Assembly: GCA_964611095.1 (NCBI GenBank)
Contig: CAZSWJ010000015.1
Location: 1-27,003, forward strand
Length of the DNA stretch: 27,003 bases
Source of the DNA: CAZKJL01 sp964611095
GTDB lineage: Bacteria; Patescibacteriota; Gracilibacteria; Peribacterales; Peribacteraceae
Reading direction: 5' to 3'
The notes beneath the pieces were generated by a model, which was not told the origin of the DNA, searched no databases, and saw only the letters and a list, made by a program, of their open reading frames with translations. Positions 7,064 to 14,896 of this stretch are shown piece after piece (within the stretch, counting starts at the first letter, position 1; the number at the start of each line of letters is the position of its first letter). Made by a program: the position numbers and the translations under genes.

Positions 7064-8488
7064 CTACTTCGTCAGCTTCACGACGTCTTCCGGCGACATG
7101 CCCGAGCTCACGATGAGTGTCGGCAAGCGAAGGAACTGCGTGCGCGTGAAGTTCGTATCGGGTGACTGACTGATGCCGAACAGGTATCCCATCTCGGCGG
7201 CCTGCTTCATGATGCGGTCATTGACGCCGCCCTTCGGATAGTTGAACGCGTAGACCTCTTTGTGCGTGATGTCCTGGAGGAGTTTCTTGCTCTGTCCGAG
7301 CTCCAGCTGCACCTGCGAGTCCGTCATGGAGCGGAGATCGTCGCCCGTGTGTCCGCCGGACTGAAGGTCGTTTCCATTGGCCATCAGATTCAAAATCGTC
7401 TTCTCGGTCACCCCCGTCAGTCCCACGTCTTTCGTCTGAATGAAGAGCGTTGCTCCGATGCTCGCGGTCTCGAGCGCGTCGGAGACGGCGCGGACGTTCT
7501 TGCCCGACACTCCGCCGACGACGATGACGACCGTATCCGGATTGATGCGTGCGTCGCGTGTTTCCTGCGAGAGAACCGTGTCGTACAAAGTCTTCAGCGT
7601 CACGATCTTCTTGCCGGCAGCTTTGAGTGCGGCGACCTGCTTGGGCAGTGCGTTGAGGCTCGCCGAGTCATCGGCGTAGTACTGCAAGATGGGCAGTTTG
7701 TACTGCTCCTGACGCACCAAGAATACGGGCAGGAAGGGCTTTAAGTACTGCGTGGAGACGAATCCTTCTTTTCCACCGAAGCTCACGCGTGCCCATTCGC
7801 CGTTCATGGAGAGGGGCTTGAGCACCGTCTGTCCCGGAAGCTCACCCACTTTCTCGGCCTGCGTCGTGGGATCCTTGCGCATGTTGAGGAAGTCGAAATC
7901 AACGAAGTACTTTCCTTCGAACTGCTTCTTGTCCTCCGGCATCTTCTGTTCCGTCGTGAGTTTGGCGATGTAGCGGAATGCCACGAAGCCCTCCACTCCC
8001 GCGGACGTCTTCACCTTCGCCCATTCGGCGTTCGGAATATCGAGCACCGTGACGATGTCACCCTGGTTCAGCTTGGCGACGAGCGTGGAACCCACGTCCA
8101 TGGACTGACGAACGTTCAAAAACGGGTTATTGACGCGGTAGACGTTCGCTCCCTGGTCGAACGCCGAAGCGCGAAGTCCGTCGTAGAGAGCCTGCTTCTC
8201 CTTGTCCGGCGTCACGCTCACGGCGGCCGTGGACGTACCGTCCGAAAGAACCGACGTGCCCGATCCGACGCTCAAGACCGAAGTCCCCGTCGTGTAGTCA
8301 CCGTTGTCGGGTGTGGTGGAACCGGAGGAGGACGCCGAGGAATTCGCCATCTTCTGGACCTGCGCGAGATCGCTGTCACTGAAGGTGAATTCCTCGAAGC
8401 TCTTGTCCGGTTCAGGCTGACCGCAGCCGGCGAACAGAATCCCGAAGGAAACGATGAGTAGAAAGAAGGTGAGAGAAGAACGGGACAT
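7064..8488 (-). CDS. lipoprotein with two SH3b domains and a deacetylase-like domain
   Basis: A 474-residue lipoprotein with signal peptide and lipobox LFAGC (lipidated Cys22), a Ser/Thr/Gly-rich linker (50-95), two bacterial SH3 domains (118-177 and 193-252; FLNVRQ and FLNMRK signatures) that bind cell wall in many proteins, and a C-terminal polysaccharide-deacetylase-like domain (265-470). The domain's usual metal-site motifs are changed: the TFDDG strand is replaced by VVIVVGG, and the H-x3-H motif appears as HTGDDL with only the first His380. The YPKGG motif (418-422) is kept. Catalysis by the standard mechanism is therefore doubtful and it may be a binding protein. It starts 22 nt after argS on the same strand with no Shine-Dalgarno sequence, so co-transcription with argS is likely. 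Confidence 0.85.
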   Translation of the reverse strand: MSRSSLTFFLLIVSFGILFAGCGQPEPDKSFEEFTFSDSDLAQVQKMANSSASSSGSTTPDNGDYTTGTSVLSVGSGTSVLSDGTSTAAVSVTPDKEKQALYDGLRASAFDQGANVYRVNNPFLNVRQSMDVGSTLVAKLNQGDIVTVLDIPNAEWAKVKTSAGVEGFVAFRYIAKLTTEQKMPEDKKQFEGKYFVDFDFLNMRKDPTTQAEKVGELPGQTVLKPLSMNGEWARVSFGGKEGFVSTQYLKPFLPVFLVRQEQYKLPILQYYADDSASLNALPKQVAALKAAGKKIVTLKTLYDTVLSQETRDARINPDTVVIVVGGVSGKNVRAVSDALETASIGATLFIQTKDVGLTGVTEKTILNLMANGNDLQSGGHTGDDLRSMTDSQVQLELGQSKKLLQDITHKEVYAFNYPKGGVNDRIMKQAAEMGYLFGISQSPDTNFTRTQFLRLPTLIVSSGMSPEDVVKLTK

Positions 8489-8510
8489 GGGAGAGAGAAG
8501 AAAAAACGAA

Positions 8511-10214
8511 TTACATTCGGTCGGGTACTCGGAGGGTAAGAAGCTCGGCTCCGGTCTTGAGTACCTGTGCGGTGAGACCGGTGAGAGCGAGTCGGAAAGT
8601 CCGGGTATCTCCCGGTGCGTCCAAAATGTCGTCGGAGTTGTAAAACGAGTTGAATGCTTGGCAGAGTTCGTACAAATAGTTCGTGAGCTTGTGCGGCAAG
8701 TGCTCGGTCCTTGCTTCCGTGAGCGTAGAGCCGAAATTCAGCAGCAGCTTCACCAAAAGTCGCTCTTTTGCGGTGAGCGTTTCCACGGCGGCCGGCAGTG
8801 CGGGAGCGTCTTTTTCGGACTTCCTGATGACCGAGAGTGCGCGAGCGTGCGTGTACTGAACGTACGGTGCGCTGTTGCCTTCGAACGAGAGCATCTTGTC
8901 CCAGTCGAACACCATGTCCATCTTGCGGTTCTGGCTCAGGATTCCGTAGACGAGCGAACCGACGCCCATCATCTCGGCGAGTCCTTTGGCGTCGTCGGTC
9001 TGAATTTTCTCTCCGCGTTCCTCGATGAGCGCCTCGGCGCGGGACACCGCTTCGTCGAGCGCATCTTCCAGCTTCAGAATGTTGCCTTTGCGTGTGCTCA
9101 TCGAGCGATCGGCGAAACGCATGCGTCCGAAGAGAACGTTCTCGAACGGCGGCAGTTCCCAACCGAGCTTCTTGCACGTCTCAACGAGCTGTTCGAAGTG
9201 CAGCTTCTGAGCGATATCCGTGAAAATGAGAATGCTCTGCGGCTTGTACGTATCCATGCGGTAGCGCATCTGGGCGATGTCGCGCGTGGAGTAGAGCGTT
9301 GCTCCGTCTCCTTTCTGTACCAAGTACGGAGGAATGCCGCTGTCCTCCGGGAATTCCACGATGAGTGAGCCCTCCTTTCCTTCCACGAAGACCTTCTTCT
9401 TCTTGCCCTCGGCAAGAATCGGATCCATTTTGTCCGAGTAGAAGCTTTCTCCCAGGTCCAAATCGAAGGAGACGTGCAGACGATCGTACAGATCCTTGAG
9501 CGATGCTTTGGTGACTGCGACGACGTCCTCCCAGAATTTCCTCAGATCCTTGTCCCCTTTCTCAAGCTTCAGGAAGGCTGCGCGGCCCTGATCTTCGAGC
9601 GTCGCATCCTTCTCGGCCTCCGTGTGGAACTTCACGTAGAGATCGAGAAGATCGCCGAGCTTCATGGAGAGTGTGTCCTTGTTCTTGGCCCACTTCTCCT
9701 TGGCCACGGCCAATTTGCCGAACTGCGTGCCCCAGTCGCCGATGTAGTTCCAGCGCAGAACGGGGAAACCCTCGTGCTCGTAGAAGTTACTCACCGCCTG
9801 TCCCAGAACCGTTCCGATGATGTGGTGAATACCGAGGGGCTTGGCGATGTTCGGCTGCGAGTACTCCACGATGACGGGCTGCTCCTTCCTCTTCTTCATC
9901 GGCGAACATGCTTTGCGCGACTGAGAGAGTCCGGCGAGAAGCTCCTTGGGTTCGAGCGTGATATTCACGAAACCGGGGCCGGCCACTTCGGTGGCCGCGA
10001 CACCCTTCACCGTCTTCAATTCCTTGGCGAGCAGGTCTGCGACCTCACGGGGCTTCATACCGCACTTTTTGGCAACCTGAAGCGCAACGGACGTGGTCAG
10101 GTCTCCCCTACCTTCGTCGAAAGAAACATCGAAGTGGATGACTGTCGACTCCCCTGTTTTTGTCTTCAAAATCTCTTGTGCCTTGGCCGCTAGTTTATCT
10201 CTGAGGTCGAACAA
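8511..10214 (-). CDS. argS: arginyl-tRNA synthetase
   Basis: A 567-residue class I synthetase charging tRNA-Arg. It has the ArgRS additional N-terminal domain (1-85, with GPGFVNITL), a catalytic Rossmann fold, the MSTRKGN motif (372-378) in place of KMSKS, and an anticodon-binding C-terminus ending in LTLRVPDRM. The signature HIGH motif is unusual: where most ArgRS have KPxHxGH, this protein has KPLGIHH (125-131), so the first histidine is glycine. The TTG at 10214 is the only start that keeps the whole N-terminal domain; no Shine-Dalgarno is seen, and a possible -10 TATACA lies at 10242-10247. It is transcribed away from the candidate origin and is probably followed by the SH3 lipoprotein gene in one operon. 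Confidence 0.93.
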   Translation of the reverse strand: MFDLRDKLAAKAQEILKTKTGESTVIHFDVSFDEGRGDLTTSVALQVAKKCGMKPREVADLLAKELKTVKGVAATEVAGPGFVNITLEPKELLAGLSQSRKACSPMKKRKEQPVIVEYSQPNIAKPLGIHHIIGTVLGQAVSNFYEHEGFPVLRWNYIGDWGTQFGKLAVAKEKWAKNKDTLSMKLGDLLDLYVKFHTEAEKDATLEDQGRAAFLKLEKGDKDLRKFWEDVVAVTKASLKDLYDRLHVSFDLDLGESFYSDKMDPILAEGKKKKVFVEGKEGSLIVEFPEDSGIPPYLVQKGDGATLYSTRDIAQMRYRMDTYKPQSILIFTDIAQKLHFEQLVETCKKLGWELPPFENVLFGRMRFADRSMSTRKGNILKLEDALDEAVSRAEALIEERGEKIQTDDAKGLAEMMGVGSLVYGILSQNRKMDMVFDWDKMLSFEGNSAPYVQYTHARALSVIRKSEKDAPALPAAVETLTAKERLLVKLLLNFGSTLTEARTEHLPHKLTNYLYELCQAFNSFYNSDDILDAPGDTRTFRLALTGLTAQVLKTGAELLTLRVPDRM

Positions 10215-10320
10215 AGGAAGTGATCAGGGGAACGCCGCAACTGTATACCGTCCGAGCGCCATGTACAGCCGTTACAATAATTTGTTCTTGATCACTCTTT
10301 TTCTTCATGTTTATACACTC

Positions 10321-10492
10321 TTTTGAACACAAAATTTGTGCACGATCGTACACCCGTTATTGTGCACAACATATGATCAAAGTGTGGATAAGTCTGTGGA
10401 TGTTTTGTGAACAACTGTCCCCTTTTCCACAGGGGCTTGCTCAAATTCATCCTATTTTACTTATTTTGATAAATAGTGTATAATATATATTG
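10321..10492. other. candidate chromosomal replication origin (oriC)
   Basis: The 278-nt divergent gap between argS and the next gene holds two perfect DnaA boxes: TGTGGATAA (10383-10391, complement of TTATCCACA) and TTTTCCACA (10423-10431). Near matches are TGTGCACAA (10361-10369), TGTGAACAA (10406-10414) and TGTGGATGT (10395-10403). The TTTTCCACA box is flanked by a CCCCT/AGGGG inverted repeat and is followed by a short GC-rich spacer and then about 50 nt of AT-rich sequence (10441-10492) that could unwind. Three TGATCA palindromes lie nearby (about 10221, 10289 and 10374). This arrangement is typical of bacterial oriC. No dnaA or dnaN is seen in the window. A regulatory DnaA-binding region is the alternative. 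Confidence 0.65.
10456..10484 (+). promoter_or_regulatory. promoter of the coiled-coil lipoprotein gene
   Basis: A perfect TATAAT (10479-10484) with TTTACT (10456-10461) 17 nt upstream. The ATG follows 8 nt after the -10 box. It lies within the AT-rich part of the candidate origin, so transcription here could affect origin opening. Confidence 0.6.
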
Positions 10493-11356
10493 ATGAAAAA
10501 GACCACTCTGGCAGCCATCGGCATCACTCTCAGCTGCCTGCTTTCGGCGTGCGGTGGGAGTACGAAGACGCCCGTTGCTTCGACGTCGAAAACAAAAGGA
10601 GCCATCAGTGCCGTGATGTCGATCGACAACCTGATGGCGAATGTGACGAAGTCTCGAAGCGCCAGATCGTCGGCACTCCTCGGCATCTACCTTTCGCAAT
10701 ATCTGTCGACCACTCCCTCGGCTTCCGCCGCGGGCGGTGCACTGCTCGGCATCGGCGTGCAGTCGCAGGTGATGTCGGCGCAGCAGCAAGTGCAGGACCC
10801 GGACTTCGAATTGCTCCAAGCCTTCGCCGACGCTCTGCAGGTGGATGTCTCGGACCTCCTCAACCGCAGCACGGACCGCCAAGTGGCTCTGGATACGTAT
10901 ACGGAAGCCCTCACGAACGTCGCCACGCGCGCCAACGATCGCTACAAGGAGCTGAGCGCATCGCTCGACCAGCAGAAAGAAGAACTGCGTACGCTCAGCA
11001 AAGAGAAGAGCCAAGCCGACCGTGATCTCAAGAAGGCCATCGCCGACAAAGACTTCGCCAACGCGGGCGAACTGCAGAAGGCCGTGACCGAGAAGCAATC
11101 CGCCTACGCCGAAGCCGACCTCAACCGCAAGCAGCTCGAGAATCTCATCAAGACACTCGACCAGCTGCTCACCGTATATGGCGAGAAAATCCTGGCCATC
11201 CAGAAGAACCGCGAAGCGCTCATCAGCGGCATGAAAGTGGTGGATGTACCCGGCATCGACGACCTCAAGCTCATTGAGCGTCAACGTGGCGCATCGCGCA
11301 GAAGCGGCAGTTTCAACACGGACGCGCAGTTCGATGTGCTGTTTGAGGGCATGTAA
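10493..11356 (+). CDS. coiled-coil lipoprotein of unknown function
   Basis: A 287-residue protein with a lipoprotein signal peptide and lipobox LLSAC (Cys20). After a Ser/Thr-rich linker comes a small-residue-rich region (60-95), then a long predicted coiled coil (about 135-245) rich in Lys, Glu, Gln and Ala (KELSASLDQQKEELRTLSKEK) and an Arg/Ser/Gly-rich tail. It is probably anchored to the outer face of the membrane. I do not recognise a family. The ATG at 10493 is chosen over the TTG one codon earlier because it gives the standard MKK signal start. VirB4 follows 62 nt downstream with its own promoter, so an accessory role in the same secretion machine is possible but unproven. Confidence 0.8.
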   Translation: MKKTTLAAIGITLSCLLSACGGSTKTPVASTSKTKGAISAVMSIDNLMANVTKSRSARSSALLGIYLSQYLSTTPSASAAGGALLGIGVQSQVMSAQQQVQDPDFELLQAFADALQVDVSDLLNRSTDRQVALDTYTEALTNVATRANDRYKELSASLDQQKEELRTLSKEKSQADRDLKKAIADKDFANAGELQKAVTEKQSAYAEADLNRKQLENLIKTLDQLLTVYGEKILAIQKNREALISGMKVVDVPGIDDLKLIERQRGASRRSGSFNTDAQFDVLFEGM

Positions 11357-11383
11357 CCCACCTGAAAGACCGTTTGAGACCCC

Positions 11384-11412
11384 TTGGAGAGTCGGCTTCT
11401 TTCTGGTATAAT
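11384..11412 (+). promoter_or_regulatory. promoter of virB4
   Basis: TTGGAG (11384-11389), 17-nt spacer and a perfect TATAAT (11407-11412) with an extended -10 TGG just before it. The ATG at 11419 follows after only 6 nt, so the mRNA should begin at or next to the start codon. Confidence 0.75.
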
Positions 11413-11418
11413 AGTTTG

Positions 11419-13356
11419 ATGTCACAAATGGCTGTACACAAACAAAAAACGGCTCCTCCGATCGCGGGAAAACTCCTCGATGTTCTCGACGAACTTCTGG
11501 GGCTCCACCGCGACATCGAAGACGTCCTCAGCAAGGACGACGATGACCTGGAGCTCACCAAGGACGAAAAAGAAATCGTGAAGAAGTACGAGGAAGGTTT
11601 GCAGAAACTGCTCGACGTCATCGCGCCGGCCGGACTGAAGTTCGACCGCTCCATGATTCAGCTCAACGAGCAGCTCGTCGCCCGCAGCTTCTACGCCTAC
11701 AACTGGCCCAGCCAGATCTATCCGAACTGGCTCAGTCAGCTCATCAACTTCGACATCCAGATCGACATTTCGATGTTCATCTACCCCGCGAGCAACAAGG
11801 TGATCCTTAAAATGCTCCGCAAGAAAGTCGCCGAAATGCGCTCGAGTATCCGCATGCTCCAGCAGCGCGGCATCGTTCGCGACCCGGCTCTTGAGGCCGC
11901 CCTGCAAGACGCCGAAGAACTGCGTGACCTTCTGGCACGCGGATCCGAGAAACTGTTCCAGCTCGGCTTTTACTTCACGATCTACGCCGAGAACGAGCAG
12001 AAGCTCAAAAAGATTCAGACCGACGTGGAAGCCATCCTCGGAGGCAAGCTGATCCTCACGAAGCCCACGGCGTTCCAGATGGAACACGGTTGGACCAGCT
12101 GCTTGCCGTACTGCATGGACGAGCTCGACTTCAACCGCAACATGAACACGCAGGCTCTCTCCACGAGTTTCCCGTTCAGCTCCTCCGATCTCACCGATGA
12201 CCACGGCGTGCTCTACGGCATCAACCGTCACAACGACTCGCTCATCATCTTCGACCGCTTCGACTTGCCGAACGCCAACGCCAACGTGTTCGCCACGTCC
12301 GGTGCAGGTAAATCGTACGTCGTGAAGCTGGAGATCCTCCGCTCGCTCATTCAGGGCGTGCAGGCCTACGTCATCGACCCGGAAAACGAATACGTGGACC
12401 TGTGTCGCACCGTCGGCGGATCCATGATCCCCATCTCGCTTCAGAGCTCGTTCCGCATCAACCCGTTCGACCTCCCCAAGGCCGTTCGCGGCGAGGAAGC
12501 CGAAGTGGGTGAAGTGCTGCGCAGTGCGGCCATCAACCTGCACGGTCTCTTCAAACTGATGCTCGGGTCCATCACGCCGTCCGAGGAAGGAATCCTCGAC
12601 CGCGCCATTCTCGATACCTACGCGCTCAAGGGCATCACGCTCGAGACGCAGGAACCCGGAAAGATGGAAGCTCCCACGCTCCACGACCTCATCGACGTGC
12701 TCATGACGAGCAACGGCGGCGAATCGATGGCGCAGACTCTGCAAAAGTACACCACGGGTAGCTTCTCCGGACTCTTCGACAGGCCCACGAACATCGAGCT
12801 CGAGAAAGAAATGGTCGTGTTCCAAATCCGCGACCTGGAGGACGTGCTCCGTCCCATTGCCATCTACGTCGTGCTGAACTTCCTGTGGAACCGCGTCCGC
12901 TCCGACATGCGCAAGCGTCTCCTCGTGGTCGACGAAGCATGGAACCTCATGCAGTACGAAGACTCCGCACAATTCTTGTACGGACTCATCAAGCGCGCTC
13001 GCAAGTACTACCTGGGCGTCACCACGATCACGCAGGACATCGATGACTTCATCAACTCGCCGTACGGCAAGCCGATCATCTCCAACACGTCCTTGCAGCT
13101 CCTGCTGAAGCAGTCGGCCGCGAGCGTGGATAACCTGGCCAAGCTCTTCTACCTCACCGAGGGTGAGAAGTACCTGCTCCTCAACTCCGGCGTGGGACAA
13201 GGTGTGCTCTTCGCCGGAAACACGCACGTCGCCATTCAGGTGGTGGCAAGCCCCAGCGAACACACCATCATCACCACGAAGCCCGAGGAAGTGATGAAGA
13301 AGCGCGCCGATGAAAAGGCACGCGCCGAGGGAGCGCCGCCGGCGGAGCAGAAGTAG
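11419..13356 (+). CDS. VirB4-family type IV secretion/conjugation ATPase
   Basis: A 645-residue ATPase of the VirB4/TraC type, the energising component of type IV secretion and conjugation systems at the cytoplasmic face of the membrane. The N-terminal 280 residues are the VirB4 assembly domain, including WPSQIYPNWLSQLINFD and the LDFNRNMNTQALSTSFPF stretch. The ATPase domain has Walker A GAGKS (295-299, Lys298), the conserved DPENEY that follows, and Walker B LLVVDEAW (Asp505, Glu506). ITQDIDDF and SNTSLQLLLKQ are further family marks. The ATG at 11419 is fixed by the strong promoter 6 nt upstream, not the longer open frame from 11374. Its likely partners are the three VirB2-like pilins near 19.2-20.6 kb. 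Confidence 0.92.
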   Translation: MSQMAVHKQKTAPPIAGKLLDVLDELLGLHRDIEDVLSKDDDDLELTKDEKEIVKKYEEGLQKLLDVIAPAGLKFDRSMIQLNEQLVARSFYAYNWPSQIYPNWLSQLINFDIQIDISMFIYPASNKVILKMLRKKVAEMRSSIRMLQQRGIVRDPALEAALQDAEELRDLLARGSEKLFQLGFYFTIYAENEQKLKKIQTDVEAILGGKLILTKPTAFQMEHGWTSCLPYCMDELDFNRNMNTQALSTSFPFSSSDLTDDHGVLYGINRHNDSLIIFDRFDLPNANANVFATSGAGKSYVVKLEILRSLIQGVQAYVIDPENEYVDLCRTVGGSMIPISLQSSFRINPFDLPKAVRGEEAEVGEVLRSAAINLHGLFKLMLGSITPSEEGILDRAILDTYALKGITLETQEPGKMEAPTLHDLIDVLMTSNGGESMAQTLQKYTTGSFSGLFDRPTNIELEKEMVVFQIRDLEDVLRPIAIYVVLNFLWNRVRSDMRKRLLVVDEAWNLMQYEDSAQFLYGLIKRARKYYLGVTTITQDIDDFINSPYGKPIISNTSLQLLLKQSAASVDNLAKLFYLTEGEKYLLLNSGVGQGVLFAGNTHVAIQVVASPSEHTIITTKPEEVMKKRADEKARAEGAPPAEQK

Positions 13357-13363
13357 GCGATTC

Positions 13364-13500
13364 GAGTGCGAAAGTTCAGAAGTGAAGAAGTGCGAAAGCA
13401 CACACTTCCTTGTTTATTGAGTCCTACATTCACTTACGTACTTCCTTACTTATTGTCCACTTCCGCACTTTTACTGCTGCACCTTCCACCTCACTTCCGG
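13364..13500. repeat. degenerate heptamer-repeat region at the virB4-nrnA junction
   Basis: The convergent gap contains GTGCGAAAG twice, a GTGC-GAAA-GCAC hairpin (near 13390-13401), and a run of decayed heptamers including ACTTACG, TACTTCC and ACCTTCC, the first and last identical to units in the hydrolase gene. The two halves are partly complementary, so the RNA could fold and may terminate either gene. The repeat-like sequence runs into the last codons of the DHH gene. Confidence 0.5.
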
Positions 13501-14433
13501 CACAAGCTTCCCCGATACCGCGAATCCCGCCGCTTTTCTGTGTCCACCGCCATCAAGCTGCGCGGCCATCTTGGAAACATCGACGTCATCGCGGAGCGTG
13601 CGGATGGAACCCTTCACTTTCCCCTGCCTCTCGGCGAGCACGAGCGAGAACTTCATGCCCGGAACGGCGTTCACGTAGTCAATGGCACCCGTGAGCTCGG
13701 AGTAATCGGCACCCGTCGCCTTGAAGTCGCTCTCGGTGAGCGCCGAGATGGCGCCGCCTTCGTCCGTGACGCTGATCTTCTCGAGCACCCGACCCCAGAG
13801 GCGCAGCGTGGAGAGCTTGATGGACCGAAACACGTTGAAAACGACGGCGTGGTGCCTGGCGCCAGCACGCAGCAAGCGCGACACGGTGCGGTACACACGC
13901 GACGTGGTATTGCTGTGCACGAGTCCGCCCGTATCGGTGTAGACACCCGTGAGAAGCGACGTGGCGATATCGGGAGTGATGGGCCAGTTGAGCGCATCGG
14001 CGAAGGCCACGAGGATTTCGCACGTGGACGACGCATCGGGAATGACGATGTTCACCGTTCCGTAACGCGGATTCGTTTGATGGTGATCGATGCACACCGA
14101 CGGCCACGTGCCGTCGAAAATCTGCGGGAACTGCACGTCGTATTCGGTGAGCTTGGGCTCGGCGGAATCGACGAAGACGAACACGTCCCCTTCTTCGGGC
14201 TTGAGATCCTGCTTGATGCGGTGCACCGAGTGCAAAAAGTGGAACAGCGGCGGCGACGGATCGACGCAATACAGTTCCACGGGAATATTCGGAAGATTGG
14301 CTTCCAGAAGCTGCGCAACACCCGTCACGGCACCGATGGCATCGCCGTCCGGATTGCGGTGACACACGCACTTCAGTCGCTTGGCTCCTTGGAGAGTTTT
14401 GAGTGCCTGGGAAGCGAGCGACGCATCGAACAT
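13471..14433 (-). CDS. nrnA: DHH/DHHA1 phosphoesterase, NrnA-like
   Basis: A 320-residue DHH phosphoesterase. Motifs in order are HRNPDGDAIG (25-34), VDSAE (88-92), the DHH triad (116-118), YTDTGG (Asp167) and the DHHA1 glycine motif GGGHRKAAGF (296-305). NrnA proteins degrade nanoRNA from the 3' end or 5' end and dephosphorylate pAp, using two Mn ions. Length and motif order match NrnA rather than RecJ or GdpP. rbfA lies upstream on the same strand, an association common in bacteria. A TTGAGC/TACACT promoter with a 17-nt spacer lies just before the ATG. The last residues (EVRWKVQQ) are encoded within the repeat-like sequence and may be a recent extension. Confidence 0.9.
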   Translation of the reverse strand: MFDASLASQALKTLQGAKRLKCVCHRNPDGDAIGAVTGVAQLLEANLPNIPVELYCVDPSPPLFHFLHSVHRIKQDLKPEEGDVFVFVDSAEPKLTEYDVQFPQIFDGTWPSVCIDHHQTNPRYGTVNIVIPDASSTCEILVAFADALNWPITPDIATSLLTGVYTDTGGLVHSNTTSRVYRTVSRLLRAGARHHAVVFNVFRSIKLSTLRLWGRVLEKISVTDEGGAISALTESDFKATGADYSELTGAIDYVNAVPGMKFSLVLAERQGKVKGSIRTLRDDVDVSKMAAQLDGGGHRKAAGFAVSGKLVPEVRWKVQQ

Positions 14434-14442
14434 AAGGGACGG

Positions 14443-14471
14443 AGTGTAGTCACGCCGAAGACGCGGCTCAA
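14443..14471 (-). promoter_or_regulatory. promoter of the nrnA-like gene
   Basis: On the minus strand TTGAGC (14466-14471), a 17-nt spacer and TACACT (14443-14448), ending 9 nt before the ATG. It allows expression separate from rbfA. Confidence 0.55.
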
Positions 14472-14518
14472 CCCGTATGGACTTTTAAAAAGTAGGATTT
14501 GTTTCGTCGTATGAAAAA

Positions 14519-14839
14519 CTACAGCGAATCGATGAGCTTATCGATTCTCGCCGCCTTTTCTCCACTGGTATCGACGTGAAAGCGCAGAGTGGGAACCGTG
14601 TACGTCGTGAGCTGCTTGGCGAGCATGGACCGAAGCTCCCCGCCGCGCGATTTGAAGTACGCCACGGCATGTTCCACGCCTTCGATGGCACTCACCGAGA
14701 TATCGGCGTACGCCAAGTCGGCACTGAGCTCCACATCGGTGACACTCACCACCTTCGCCTTGTTCGGCGGAATGCCGAGAGCCTCACGCGCGAGCGTGGT
14801 GCGAATCATGCCGGCGAGCTGGACGGAACGGTGACTCAT
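14519..14839 (-). CDS. rbfA: ribosome-binding factor A
   Basis: A 106-residue RbfA: a KH-like small protein that binds the 30S subunit during late maturation of 16S rRNA. The start MSHRSVQLAGMIRTTLAREA matches the family's first helix, VSVTDVELSADLAYADISVS is the central beta pair, and the C-terminal TVPTLRFHVDTS is the usual PxLxFxxD strand ending. It is slightly shorter than typical members. It is divergent from fmt with 57 nt between starts, and TAGTAT (14849-14854) lies 9 nt before its ATG. infB and nusA, often upstream, are absent here. Confidence 0.9.
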   Translation of the reverse strand: MSHRSVQLAGMIRTTLAREALGIPPNKAKVVSVTDVELSADLAYADISVSAIEGVEHAVAYFKSRGGELRSMLAKQLTTYTVPTLRFHVDTSGEKAARIDKLIDSL

Positions 14840-14848
14840 GGAGTGGCC

Positions 14849-14889
14849 ATACTACCCGAAACGAACGGCGGCGGGAATTAGGCTACAAT
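14849..14889. promoter_or_regulatory. divergent -10 boxes for rbfA and fmt
   Basis: The 57-nt gap has TAGTAT on the minus strand (14849-14854; 9 nt before rbfA) and TACAAT on the plus strand (14884-14889; 7 nt before fmt). No strong -35 box is seen for either. Both would produce leaderless or nearly leaderless messages. Confidence 0.5.
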
Positions 14890-14896
14890 CTGTTCG

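Noticed and set aside
11422..13401. Long minus-strand open frame opposite virB4 (about 659 codons)
   Set aside because: Mirror of a well-supported gene with clear Walker motifs; its product is His/Val/Asp-rich without any family pattern, and it has no promoter signal.
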